This document shows positions 25,226 through 36,468 of a DNA stretch of 64,000 nt, one piece after another. The stretch is from contig JAQFWX010000021.1 of the NCBI GenBank assembly GCA_027605045.1, positions 620,001-684,000 of the forward strand, read 5' to 3'. Below the pieces are notes generated by a model. That model was not told the DNA's origin, made no database searches, and worked only from the letters and a program-made list of their open reading frames with translations. How positions within the stretch are numbered: the stretch's first letter is position 1; each line of letters begins with the position of its first letter. The DNA comes from Phallus indusiatus. Its lineage: Eukaryota; Basidiomycota; Agaricomycetes; Phallales; Phallaceae. Made by a program: the position numbers and the translations under genes.

Positions 25226-26423
25226 TGTCACGGTACGCTAGCACCTCTTCCGATTATTCGATTTCTTCGATTTCTTTCGGTTTCATTTTGTGTTATGATT
25301 TCCTTCATTTCTGTCAAGTACCGATATCCGGGAACGGTTATAGATACTATAATATACTTTAGTCGCTGAATATAACACTGTTAACCGTCACCGTTGGTTG
25401 ACGATAGTCAGGACTTGGCCTCAACCTATAAGAGGTTGTGCCGCGACAGTCTTCTTTAGGATTTGTCCTGACGTTCGTAACGAGCGTCAAGTTCGTCGAG
25501 GATCTTTCTAATAGCTGCGTTCCGAGCTTCGAGAGCCGCAAGTTGTATCTCGTGTTGAATGAGATCAAGCTTGACAAGAATGAAGATAACTTCAATATGC
25601 AACTCTCGACAACGACGGATGGTATCCATCGTTGCAGTTCGCGATAAGCGATCTCGACGAGCAATGATGAAGAGTGTAGGAGAAAAGAGAGTTTATAGAG
25701 ATATCGAACTACGTTCGATATTAAGTCTGAAGAACTATCTACGTGTATGCTAGGGTTTATATACACGTCAGATAAATAATTCTAGCTCAGTTCGAAATAG
25801 ATTCTGAACTAGAGAAATACAAACAAGTCGTGAGATTTGTAAGTTACATCAATATATGCAGGGTATGATGTCTCATGTGATGAACATGAGGTGTGCAGGG
25901 ATAAGAGCTGTGCATACATGGACCTACGTTCGTCATCTATGATCTCATAACCGGAACGTGCGTGGAATATTCTAGAAAGGCCTTTCCGCGGGTGTTCCAG
26001 GAGTTAAGAGAGACGGGTACGTCTCTATTCGAGTTGTAAGGTTGATTGGGATGACTGAACCCGAAGGTCTTATCGTGAGTGACGTAAGCGAGATAAGATT
26101 ACGGAGATAAACGGTAAATGATCGGATATGGATTACGTAACGTTACCGGAAGTGATGTCATGAATCGGATCATGACAATTTCCCATACCTTGCCATTTCC
26201 ATTAGTTCCATCGATTTCTTTCGATTTCTGTTTGTATCTCCTCGGATCCCATGGAGATCAGTCGGGCGCTTCGTATCCTGTACTTATACGCGTTTTCCCT
26301 AGAGGGGGATACCTAAGCTTGTTCTCTTAGGTTTTCCCTCCTCTAGGTGAGTAGTTAGTCGCTGCCCCTCAATAGATCTTAGGTTTTCCCTCCTCTAGGT
26401 GTGTGCCCTGAGTCGCCCTAACA
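25226..26423 (-). mobile_element. solo LTR-like element, family L1, with nested L2
   Basis: Read on the minus strand it starts TGTTAGGGCGACTCAGGGCA and ends GCTAGCGTACCGTGACA. The target duplication ACCTC is present at both sides. About 330 bases are L1; the rest is an L2 element inserted at 25,312-26,177. Removing it restores the Pro-rich reading frame of the host gene. Confidence 0.85.
25312..26177 (+). mobile_element. solo LTR-like element, family L2
   Basis: 866 bases from TGTCAAGTACCGATATCC to GGATCATGACA with a 5-base target duplication ATTTC. The TG...CA ends and the TSD fit an LTR. On the minus strand it encodes KLDLIQHEIQLAALEARNAA then IRKILDEL, a coiled-coil-like segment also conserved in the copy at 40,602. 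Confidence 0.85.
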
Positions 26424-26840
26424 ACCTCCACCGCCGCATATGCATTCGTGGCCACCGGTGCATACTGTAAGATCAAGTTGGCATTCTCACGGTGGTAGTT
26501 CTCCACCTTATCGATCTGATCCTTCTGAAGATGAATTTGATGATCCTACAAAGTTTCCAGATGTTGAAACTTGGTTTACACAGCATGACTAACGGTTTGC
26601 TGGCAAAAGCAGCACCCACACATTACTCCCCTATATTGATTCTTTTATTTCCCAGACATTTTTGTGCATATCACAATTGGCAAATCTGTCCGACAGCTTG
26701 GAGCTTGTACACATTTGTCCGGACATGCCCGAAGGAACGACACAGTACTTACACATGCAGGTCAAGCATGCGGTAGGAAAAATCAAGAAAAAGCACAACA
26801 AAAAATCTTATAGACCATACTAAAGTACTTATTTATAGTA

Positions 26841-28001
26841 CTACATATAACCACTATGCGAATAGAAACCTGCCGCTTGTGCAGGTGTTATGGACCAAAC
26901 AGCATCAAATAAGACTTTATAAGCTTTCATATCATCTAGTGCATTCATTGCAACTCGAAATTCAGATCCGTTACATCGAATGTAAGACTTTATAACTGAA
27001 AACGCCTCCTCGATTGGGTTGAAATCTGGTGAGTACGGCGGAAGAAATTCATATTTCATACCACTAGGCTGACATCAGTAATAATTGCTAGACTAAAATT
27101 GTTCCTTACCGGTCTATAATTTCCTGTAAGATTTATGGATTCTTGTGAATGCTGCAGTTGTCCAAAACAATGACAGAGTTGGGACTGGGAAAGGGGTTCA
27201 TATTGTCAAGAAGATGTTTGATGAAAACGCCGAATGTAGCTGATATAAATGAGCCCTCTACTATCCTAATTGCAAGGATGCCATCAAGAGAAAGTCCAGG
27301 AAGGATTGAATACCTAAAGACTGTTAGTAATGATTCGAAAAAAAGATGTCATTCTCACCTTTTTCCCTGCACAAACCTTGTGCTACGAAATGCCCATCGT
27401 CCACGAACTGACCAAGCCTTGTTCCTATATGTTGTCCGAAGATCTACTGCACTTTCATTGACAAATACAAGCTGTTCTGGCGTGTAATTTCCGATGCACA
27501 TGATATAATCTGCCCATTTTGTTGTGGATCGTTCTGCGGCTACTTTCGAAGCCTAATATAATCAATAAACTACTCATAAAAAAGAAAACAAATTCTTACC
27601 TTCTTCAAACTCATTCCGGAAGCTTTCAGAGTACGCCAAATTGTCGAGGTTGAGACATCAGTCCCATGGTGTTGACAAAGGCCTCTATGGAGTTCTTTGA
27701 GTGATAAATCCGGAGTATGTGCTAGGGCACCAAGTAGATACTATCAAATATAAGAATGGAAATGCTAAAATGTCAGAAACAAAGGACTTACATTGATTTC
27801 AGAGGTTCCAAGCCGGCAATGCTGATGATGTGTCTTTGGGACATTGCTGACAGCTCCTGACTTCTGAAATTGGGATTTTATCGATTTTATTTTGCGCACA
27901 CTGACACCAGTAAGTGCTGAGATATAGACAACATCGAAAATAGAGAGAAGACGAATAATGACAGAGAGGAGATCCTGAGATATGGTGGCACGATGAGCCA
28001 T
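26841..28001 (-). pseudogene. Tc1/mariner transposase, inactivated
   Basis: Four or five exons on the minus strand. The N-terminal helix-turn-helix region (MAHRATISQDLLSVIIRLL, SALTGVSVRKIKSIKSQF) leads to the DDE endonuclease: FVNESAVDLRTTYR, VIVLDNCSIHKN and PPYSPDFNPIEEAFSVIKSY. The first catalytic Asp (normally FVDES) is Asn, and a TAA follows HKNP within the domain. The second Asp and the final Glu are intact. Length without the stop, about 330 residues, is usual for the family. The terminal repeats of the element were not identified. Confidence 0.85.
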
Positions 28002-28249
28002 CAATGGTTGTCACAATGGGAGTGACTGCATGTCACACGACTCGCATCTGCGGAAAGACCGAATTAATTTTCAAACTTCATATTTCTAGTATTTTCAAAT
28101 TATGATAAAATAGATACATGAGATGAGAGTAAATTTTACTAAATAAGTCTGAGTTTACAATTGGCCGTTAAGCTAAAAAAACCCGGTCTTTCGAACCCTA
28201 TTTTCCAGCAAGCAAACTCGCAACTTGTTGGAGTGCAAACGAGTCTGCA

Positions 28250-28475
28250 AACTGCTGTAACCTCAACAACACTGGAGACAGATGGTGAATACTCTGTATA
28301 TATTATCTCATGAATTATGAACATACCTGAAGACAGATGGTGAATACTCTGTATAAAGAGTATTCCCATCACTCCAGGCTTACCTATACCGCGTCTGAGC
28401 GCCTATTAGGCGCCCATAGCCCCGGTATAATCTAATCTACTTAGAGAGATGTACAGATCATATTCTAACAGTTTT
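28250..28475. repeat. palindromic MITE-P, rearranged copy
   Basis: Contains the motif cactggagacagatggtgaa then tactctgtata twice (about 28,264 and 28,328). The shared inner sequence follows (ctataccgcgtctgagcgcc; ggtataatctaatct; gatcatattctaac). Compare the complete copy at 30,490-30,845. Confidence 0.65.
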
Positions 28476-28683
28476 TTGTATCTTGATGGTACATTTATTC
28501 CAAACCTATTTATCTTCATAATACTTATATTTCTACTAAAATATTACTCTACATTGCCTGACATTGTCCTCTTCTCTTCAAACAATTGGTTAATATGCAT
28601 GTGACTGTGCACAGTCACCTGCATGTGACCCGAAACACCGTGCTTTGCACTGAGCAAACACTCTCGACTCTGACATCAGTGAC

Positions 28684-29099
28684 ATGCCTAAAATTCAAGG
28701 CACATCCCATAAAGTTATAGTGCATGAAGTGTCCAACAAATGAGGGAAACATTCAAGGGTCAAGCAGATAATTGGTGCACAGGAGCTGTCAAAAGCTCAG
28801 GATGAACTGCAGCATCGTAGGGGGGTTTTATTTCACAGTAAGTACACTTGATTTCTCTATTAATACTATCTATTCACTCTTTCAAAGACGCTACAGCTCT
28901 GGAACTTGAATCATTGAAGGATTTACAGGTGCCTGGCACAGCTGCTGGAGGAAGTTCATCCACAGCTACTGAGCTGTTCTGCAATGGGAACATGGGTGGC
29001 ATAGCTGCTTCGGAAGGGTGGCAAGACATAGACGAGTCTGAGGGAATATCTCAGGATGTTAGGTATCCTACCCCGGCTCACCAAAAACATATTATATAA
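28684..29099 (+). pseudogene. TE-associated ORF fragment, unrecognised
   Basis: MPKIQGTSHKVIVHEVSNK is followed by a stop, then RVKQIIGAQELSKAQDELQH and RRGVLFH. After a probable intron comes ALELESLKDLQVPGTAAGG and WQDIDESEGISQDVRYPTPA. The style resembles the N-termini of large transposase-like proteins that are multicopy in agaricomycetes (possibly KDZ-type), but no catalytic domain is present and I cannot confirm the family. Confidence 0.35.
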
Positions 29100-30489
29100 C
29101 TACGAAAATAGCTCTACTGTTATTCTTTTCTCGTTTCTGTTTCCTCATTTTTTGCTAAGTCCTTTGTTTCCGTCATTTCTCCTTTCCCCCTTTACTTTGT
29201 AGTCCAACGCATATATAAGTCGGACCTAGTCATGTAGTAGTTAGTCAGCCTTAATATAATCGTATCTCTGAATTGTTGGTCACTCGTTGTTGTTGTTTAT
29301 TCTCTAATCTTAATCTCACTCGACTTGATTACTTGTCAAGTCCTTATTCTAATTTTCAAGTTCACGCGTACTCAATTCGTTTCAATCTTCGGCAACAAGA
29401 CCTTAATTAATAGTCGCTTGTCACTCTCGGATTCAGCCCTCAATCAATAATAATCTATTGTTCTTATTTGCTAGCTAATCATACATCGAACATCGAGGAC
29501 TTTGTGGACAAAGTGATAGAACATCACTTGGGTAATTATCCCTCCTCACAGTGATATGTCTTTTCTAGCTTTTCCTTTGTGTGTGGCTTTTCATGCAACA
29601 TGACAATTCCTACAGATATCATGATAGTCATAAATGACATGATAGGACACAACATCGCAATTAATTGTGGGCACAGATACACCCGCAGCTTGTCGAGTCT
29701 GTTCTTACAATGAAGTCATGAATGTAGTTGAGCATTAAGTCAACCTCATCTCTATACCAATTCTAATAGGGGGTTGACTGATTTCAGTGCAAAATACCCT
29801 GCCCAAAGTGTTGCCCTAGACCTGTTTCAATAACTATTCCACAGTGGGCCTGGCCAGTTAGTCCTTCTATATGCTGTTTGCAGGTATGTGGTACCTAAAT
29901 GACTTTTCAGCATAGAGGGAAAGGTTTACTCCAGCAAGTAGGGACATAGGAACACTATATGACATCAATGTGGATGGTAAAGGTTTGTACCAACTTCATC
30001 TAGACCTGAGGGAACCAGTGTAAGTGTAACATAATAATCCAATTCAGTATTTCATATCTGGGTTTCAGACATGAAATACAGACACCTCATCAGTAAAATC
30101 AGGTTTGTATAATCCCTTAAACTTGTGATACTTGAAGGTTCAGACATGAACAACTTTGGATTCAGAAACTTCAATTTGATATGCCACAAGTAATTAAATC
30201 TTACAGACAGTTTGTTTAATTACAATGAATATCATTCAAGGTAAATGTTGAGAATAAACAAGCCCTGTGATTGGCAGAAGAATATACTTCTGTGATATAC
30301 AGCTAGTTAGATTGAATCTGACCTGTCATTGTCAGGCTTGGTTTCAGGTTCAGTATCTAATTCTCCAACTGGATGTTTTGATTTTTTTTTTGATGAGAAT
30401 CTCCAGAAATTCCCGCCTTACAAATTTATGCAATGATGTCCTCTATAAATGAATAAAGACTAGAATTGTCTGCTCAGAACTTGATATTG
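29100..30489. other. AT-rich repeat debris
   Basis: No intact gene. A piece around 29,745-29,775 matches the end of MITE-P (ctctataccaattcta). The stretch 29,190-29,540 has promoter-like and LTR-leader-like sequence (cgcatatataagtcggac), but no element boundary was found. Confidence 0.4.
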
Positions 30490-30845
30490 AAATTGGTATA
30501 GAGATGATGTTGTATTAACTTAACCTCAACAACACTGGAGACAGATGGTGAATACTCTGTATAAAGAGTATTCCCATCACTCAAGGCTTTACAGTGTCTG
30601 GGCGCCTATTAGGTGCCCATAGCGCTGGTATAATCTAATATGTACAGATCATATTCTAACACTTGAAGGCTGAGAACTGTTAGAATATGATCTGTACATC
30701 TTTCTAAGTAGATTAGATTATCCCAGTGCTATGGAGACACTCAGACAATAGGTAAGCCTGGAGTGATGGGAATACTCTTTATACAGAGTATTCAGTCTCT
30801 AGTGTTGTTGAGGGTAATATAACATTGTTTTTATACCAATTTTAA
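30490..30845. repeat. palindromic MITE-P, complete copy
   Basis: A near-perfect inverted repeat of about 355 bases. The left arm runs aattggtatagagatgatg ... cactggagacagatggtga ... gatcatattctaac. The right arm is its reverse complement, ending gtataaaaacaatg on the opposite strand. The loop is about 18 bases near 30,661-30,680. No ORF. Partial copies occur at 28,250, 31,425 and 36,284. Confidence 0.75.
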
Positions 30846-31424
30846 TATGAACTTACCCAACTCTCATGCTAAGTCTCTTTTTCTCTTCAATTCCTTTGCT
30901 TTCTTCATACTGTATGGTCTTTTTTCTTGTTCAGCTCAGTCTCAGGATGTTTAACATGATGCTTACTGTTATTTGTGAGTTTCCATGAATATTACTTGTG
31001 TAGGTGTAGCAAGTGCTTGTTTTGTTTGAGCAAGATCCTCTCTCTTTCTGCAATAATCTGATACAGGCTTCCAAACAGGTTACTTGTTCTTGAAGATGAT
31101 GCATCTTTTGATCATCAATATAAAGTTGCTAAACTCATGATATCTCTCTGGAATATCAAGTGAATTGGGTTTCACTAAACAAAATCCAGTGTCAGAAAAT
31201 CATGAACTTGGACTGAATTGTTTTTGACATATTGGACAGTGTGCTCTAGTTGTATTGGCACTTGTTTGTGAGCACGAATTTAGACAGTATGAACAAAAAT
31301 ATGACCACAGGGCATGGCAACCAGTTTTTTTTAGAGCCATTGAGACAGATGCTGCAGGACATGCATATTATATAGGGTACCCATGTGGACTTGGACATGT
31401 ATGGCTTAACTTGCCTAGTTTTGT
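30846..31424. other. repeat debris with one protein-like stretch
   Basis: About 31,242-31,420 reads CEHEFRQYEQKYDHRAWQPV and ETDAAGHAYYIGYPCGLGHV on the plus strand without stops. I could not assign it. It is cut off by a MITE-P copy. Confidence 0.3.
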
Positions 31425-31622
31425 TTAGAATATGATCTGTACATCTCTCTAAGTCCAGATGCGGTATAGGTAAGTCTGGAGTGATGGGAAACTCTTTATA
31501 CAGAGTATTCATCATCTGTCTCCAGGTATGTTTATAATTCATTAAATAATATACAGAGTATTCACCATCTGTCTCCAGTGTTGTTTGAGGTTAATATAAC
31601 ATTGTCTCTATACCAATTTTAG
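31425..31622. repeat. MITE-P, partial copy
   Basis: Carries the right arm of the palindrome (gaatatgatctgtacatctc, gagtattcaccatctgtctc) and its distal end (ctctataccaattttag). Part of the arm is duplicated around 31,500 and 31,558. Confidence 0.65.
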
Positions 31623-31636
31623 TAATAAGAAGTGGC

Positions 31637-33308
31637 TACAAAGATGACACAATACTGAAAAAAGTGTTAGAAAATCCTAGTGCATACAAAGGATTTGGGA
31701 TGAAAGACCAGTTACTGTATACAAAGAATCAGATTTCCCATGATGTGGTTTGTGTACCCCATCACTTATTTTATCAGGGGAGGAAACTGGTAGAAATTAT
31801 CATCAGTGAAGTACACAAAATTGTGGGACACTTCAGATGCAATACATCAGACAGGTGTACTGGTAGAGAACAATAGCAGAGTGCAAATTCAGTAAATGTC
31901 AAACTAATAAGGATGACAATAGACATCCTAGTGGTCTACTGAAGATACTACCCAATAAATCATGGGAATCAATCAGAATGGACTTTATAGGCCTGTTCCC
32001 AATATCAAAAGGATATGACTTCTTACTAGTCATAATTGACAGGTTAATATCAATGGTAAGACTCATGCCCACCACCATGAAGTCAGACATCATGGCAGAT
32101 TCACCACTAAATTCTGGAAAGAACTGCAGCAGTTATTAGGGACAAAACTCCTCATGTTCACCTCATTCCACCCACAGATGGATGGAGCAACAGATTGGGT
32201 GAATCACTCTATAGGGCAAGTATTACATTCTATCAGATAACAATTAGAAGGACTGGGCTGAGCGCATCCCCATGGTGGAATTCGCACTCAACAGTAGTAT
32301 GAGTGAAATGACCAAGTTCACATCATTTGAACTTAACTATGGATATACCCCTGCATTGGGTAGACAGCTCAACATGGATACCAAATTCAATGGTGTAAAA
32401 CAATTCACATTATAAGTGAGTGTTAGGGCGACTCAGGGCACACACCTAGAGGAGGGAAAACCTAAGATCTATTGAGGGGCAGCGACTAACTACTCACCTA
32501 GAGGAGGGAAAACCTAAGAGAACAAGCTTAGGCATCCCCCTCTAGGGAAAACACATATAAGTATAGGATATGAAGCGCCCGACTGATCTCCATGGGATCC
32601 AAGGGGATACAACAGAAATCGAAATAAATCGAAGAGATCGAGAGAACGACAAAAATAGTGGAAATGACAAAGTATGGGAAATGAAGGAAATCGTAATACG
32701 AAACGAAACCCAAAGAAATCGAAGAAATCGAATAATCGGATGAGGCGCTAGCGTACCATAACAGTGAGGTGGAACCTTATAGCCACACACAATGCCATAA
32801 TTGCAAGTTGCATGAAACAGATCATGCATGCAAATAACTACAGATGAGATGCACCTGTTTACAAAGAGGGTGACCTCATATATCTTTCTATGAAGAATAT
32901 CTCTCTGCCAAAGGGTAGATCCAGTAAACTGGTACTGCATTATGTGTCTCTACAAAATATTGGTTGTCAAGGACAATATTAACATCAGGCTTGACTTGCC
33001 TGAGGAGTTGAAGAAGTGTAGAATAAGTCCAGTATTTTAGTAAAACCACATATTGCCAATGATGATGATAGATTTCCATGTTGTGAGTCATTGATGGCAT
33101 ACAATTCCGGACAACTGGATAATGCCAAATGGCATGTAGATGAGTTATTAGCCTATCATTGGACTGGGTCCAAAGACACAGACATTGAGTTTTTAGCAAT
33201 GGACACTAGATGATACGACTTGGGAGCCATATGAACACTGCAAAGAGCTGCAGGCATTGGATGAGTATCTCCAATTACACAGGATTACCCAAATAGGAAC
33301 ATTACCGC
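31637..33308 (+). pseudogene. Ty3/Gypsy pol remnant: integrase and chromodomain, second copy
   Basis: Degenerate homologue of 59,320-60,760. Recognisable pieces: DQLLYTKNQISHDVVCVPHH, IIISEVHKIVGHFRC (zinc-binding HH), SIRMDFIGLFPIS (catalytic Asp region), EFALNSSMSEMTKFTSFELN, VYKEGDLIYLS and the chromodomain end LDDTTWEPYEHCKELQALDE. Many stops and frameshifts. A solo LTR (32,421-32,763) interrupts it and a two-ORF element starts immediately after it at 33,309. Far more decayed than the copy at 49-61 kb, so clearly older. Confidence 0.85.
32421..32763 (+). mobile_element. solo LTR-like element, family L1
   Basis: 343 bases, TGTTAGGGCGACTCAGGGCA to GCGTACCATAACA, with target duplication GTGAG on both sides. 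Inserted in the older Gypsy integrase remnant. Confidence 0.9.
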
Positions 33309-34315
33309 TGTAACGATCTGAACTAAATAGCTTTATGTATCAGCTATAAAGGATCAGAAAAACTACAAAGATATTTATTTGGAGGTCATTAGTCTACTGC
33401 AGAGCATGCATGTCCTGGTGCTGGATTCAGTGAGAGAGAGTGTGTGTGTGAGATGGGAATGTCGATATCAAACCAACACAACACCAAAACCAACACTAAC
33501 TGCAACGACTAGTAGAGATTGTATGCAATGTGAAAGTGATGTGATGAACTGAGAGTCGGCAAAGATCTTGAAATGCAACTAAAGGAGAGGACCTGCAATC
33601 AATAATGACTGTATTCCTGTGCGAGTTAGTGATGTGAGAACTGAAAAGTAAAATCACTAGTTTATACTCCAAGACCTCACTCAGAGTGTTCCAAAGATAC
33701 AGATATGAGCATAGAAATAGACATGAGACGAAACACTAGACTTTAAATTGACTTAAATTTGACTTAGACTGAACTTGTGAGACAATCCGTATCAGTAGAT
33801 TGCTGCTGTTACAAGTATTTACATGCAGTATATATACCTTTAGAGGAACATAGCATTGGTGAGATGATCACTCATTGTTCACCATGATAACAAATAGAAA
33901 GAAACAATAAGAACAAAAGAAATAGGGGGATTGCAAGAGAGAAATAGGAGATACAATTACAACAAAAGAAGAGATCACATATCGATAGGGGAATGATGAA
34001 ATGAAACAAAAGAACAAAAGAAAAACAAAAAGAGACTGACAAAAGAACAAAACCAACTTGAATCTCCATTGGCACTTCTTGTGCTGCCTCTATCCTGAAC
34101 CATACCATACCATCTTATTCTTCTGACTGATCTGGCTCTGGCTGCTGAGATCAGCTTCTCCGTGGCAGTGGAAGAATAATGATGGGGCTTGGAATCAATG
34201 GTTGCCTCAGATCTTCAAATAGATTGCTTTCCACTTCTTGATAAGTGGGTAAAGGGTGCATATGATCTTCAGAAAAATCTGGGGGAGGGGGTATGACAGC
34301 TAAAGGGGCATTACG
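33309..34315 (-). mobile_element. two-ORF element, truncated copy 1a
   Basis: Starts TGTAACGATCTGAAC, the distal end of the element when read with the ORFs on the minus strand. It runs through the same leader-like sequence as 55,740-56,319 in inverse orientation. It includes the C-terminal part of ORF2 (minus strand about 34,130-34,310, with a P-L-P-T-Y motif) and then stops abruptly where copy 1b begins in the opposite direction. It lies directly after the Gypsy remnant. Confidence 0.75.
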
Positions 34316-35620
34316 AATTGGATTACATGATTATGGTCCTGGATGTTCCCAGCTGATGGATCCTAATAGCATGTAATCATCAACCTGCCTTAGGATTTTA
34401 TCGATCATCCAATCCTATCCCTAAAGAACCTCTAAACTCTTCATTTCATGATCCTTCACCCCCTCAATCCCCTACTTCCTCCGAAATGACCATACAACCT
34501 CCCTGATATCAGCAAACCCTTCACACACTTCGACATGTTTGTTCTGGTTTCCTAGAACGAACCTGATCAAGAAAATTTGGAGAACAATAAAGAATAAAAG
34601 AATAATGATTCTGGAGAAGTTTTGTACCTTCCATTTACCAAAAACATTCTTCCTATTTTGAAGCTTTAATTCTCTTTTTCAACTCTTAACCTTCCCTTTA
34701 TTCATTATGTCCATCCAACCCATTGGTTATCATGCTCACCCCATCATCCCTATTCTATTCCTTATTATCCCGACATTAATTCACCTCCTCCATATAGACT
34801 ACATGACGAATTTCAAACTGTGGTTCGCAAATATCAATTGGAAAGCAATGAAATAGAAGTAGAAGATGATCCATGGCCACGACACTACAATCCCGTGCTC
34901 AACTTCCAGTATTTTTACGATGATCTGAAGCTACCCGATGAAATCAAAGTAAACAAATGCATTCATATCCCTTATTATGCAAGTATCGTATACTCTGATT
35001 GGGGCTCTAGTATCCCATTGTCCTGGAATCTTAATTTGGTGTCTTATCTTCTATCGTGCTGCCCTGTTCCACAATTATGTCCTTTTCCTAGATGCCCCTT
35101 TTGATGTCTTCACTGAACCCCCTCCACATCAACCCACTGCTCCCTTGCCCAAATATGAAGAACCTGAAGAGCTTATACCTAATGCTCCTTGACTACACCG
35201 AAATCGAAATCACATGCATCCTATGATAGTCAACCCAATACCTAGACAACACAGGAGATTAGAATAAGAAGGGAAGGATAACACTCATTGGTCAAGATTG
35301 CGATCCCTTCCTTTTGATAAAAGCCAAGGGTACTCTAAGAACTCAATGGATCCATCGACAGATACCTGATCAGTAGGAAGAATAAGGGGATGGTGATATG
35401 GTTCAAGATAGAGGCAGTGTGGGAAGTGCCAGGTGTTGATTATGGCAAGGCTGTGTTATGAGTCAGTTCCTTCTTTTTCTGTCGATCTCTCTTTTGTGTT
35501 TCTTTTGTTCCTTTGTTTTCTGTTCTTGATTTTCCCGTCATTGTTTCACCTGTCAATATGAAATCTCTTCCTTTTGTTGTAATTGTATCTCCCTTCTTTC
35601 TCTTGCAATTCCCCTATTCT
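34316..35620 (+). mobile_element. two-ORF element, diverged copy 1b
   Basis: Plus-strand copy strongly diverged from 53,989-56,319. The ORF1 tail is recognisable (VLDVPSQLMD, PIPKEPLNSSFHD, PPQSPTSSE). ORF2 is recognisable at 34,705-35,192 (MSIQPIGYHAHPIIPILF ... GILIWCLIFYRAALFHNYV, LDAPFDVF, PLPKYEEPEEL). The 3' flank (gatagaggcagtgtgggaag) also matches. Several frameshifts. The N-terminal half of ORF1 is missing. Confidence 0.65.
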
Positions 35621-36283
35621 TGTAAGGGTACAATCGTTCAGTAGTGTTACACGCTGGGGTCGAGATGGCTAAGTGAGGCTCGGAGACAGGTTGGAACTAG
35701 GTCGGGTGTTGGTTGGCTTCAACTTACTCTTGAGTTGCACCCTCATGGTGCATCACCAATGATTTCAGGTCGGACTGGGTCTCCGATGTACAAGTGATGT
35801 CGGAGTTACTAGGATTGAGACTGAGCTGTGACATCTCGAGGCTGGGACTAAGGTCAGAGAGATGGGGATGAGGTCTGGGAGTGCGCAGCGTGGCTGCAAC
35901 ATAGGGTCAGAGAGGTTGATATGAAGTAGTTGTTGAAGAAGATAGATGCAATGTCGCCGATGACATTCGAGGACGTTGTCAATGATGACAAAGGATCGAG
36001 ATGTGAAACGTGTGAGAGAATGGGCAGAATAAGATCTATATCAGAACTGGAGAAGTAGTTACAGGAAGCTCGATCTTTAAATAGCTATGAAACTAAATAG
36101 AGACCTGAAATGGGTTACAACAAGATAACAAGAACGGAAAAGGAAATGGTTCAGAACGGGGAAACAAAAGAATGTAAGCGAGGTATGGAAAAGGAATGAG
36201 CGGAGCTCTGCTTAAGCGAGGTGTTACGTGGGTGTAACAAGTAGTTAGCTTAAGGATCAGATGGAGTATAACCCAGTAGCCCA
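35621..36283 (+). mobile_element. solo LTR-like L4 fragment with nested L5 element
   Basis: The first 24 bases (TGTAAGGGTACAATCGTTCA...) and 36,240-36,283 are parts of L4, as at 61,919. Between them lies L5, 35,645-36,239, 595 bases, TGTTACACGCTGGGGTCG to ACGTGGGTGTAACA with target duplication AGTAG. The L4 remainder is cut by MITE-P at 36,284. Confidence 0.8.
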
Positions 36284-36468
36284 TGTTAGAATATGATCTG
36301 TACATATTAGATTATACCAGCGCTATGGGCACCTAATAGGCGCCCAGACACGGTATAGGTAAGCCTGGAATGGGAATACTCTTTATACAGAGTATTCACC
36401 ATCTGTCTCCAGTGCTGGTTAAGGCTAATTTAACATCATCTCTATACCAGTTATGCTGCTCATAAGTT
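36284..36468. repeat. MITE-P, partial copy
   Basis: Runs from ttagaatatgatctgtacat to ctctataccagttatg and carries the gagtattcaccatctgtctc motif. About one arm plus the end of the palindrome. Confidence 0.65.

Larger units (their letters stand above)
24820..26800 (+). pseudogene. broken Pro-rich gene with a C-terminal helical domain
   Basis: Coding sequence begins near 24,900 after an apparent intron (ENGHADIDELLKELGQLQ). It continues through a Pro/Ala-rich repeat region (VPNPAPIPHLAP, PYPAPTPYPAPT) to PYPPVPYL. A solo LTR with 5-base TSD then interrupts it (25,226-26,423). After the LTR the same frame resumes (HMHSWPPVH, DPSEDEFDDP), then WFTQHD is followed by a stop. A helical segment (LLPYIDSFISQTFLCISQLA, HICPDMPEGTTQYL) resembles a SAM-like domain. 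The gene family is not recognised; the layout recalls repeated agaricomycete proteins that travel with transposons. Definitely non-functional: one insertion plus an in-frame stop. Confidence 0.5.

Noticed and set aside
30533..30804. MITE-P as a CACTA element because its inner motif is CACTGGAGACA
   Set aside because: The inverted repeat continues about 40 bases beyond CACTG on both sides, so CACTG is not the terminus.
33309..33311. TGTAACGATC at 33,309 as the 3' LTR of the adjacent old Gypsy copy
   Set aside because: The same sequence is the end of the two-ORF element at 39,202 and 56,319, where it is flanked by unrelated DNA.
35621..35650. tgtaagggtacaatcg as a tRNA-like or promoter element
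   Set aside because: It is the start of solo LTR L4, as shown by the TSD-flanked copy at 61,919.
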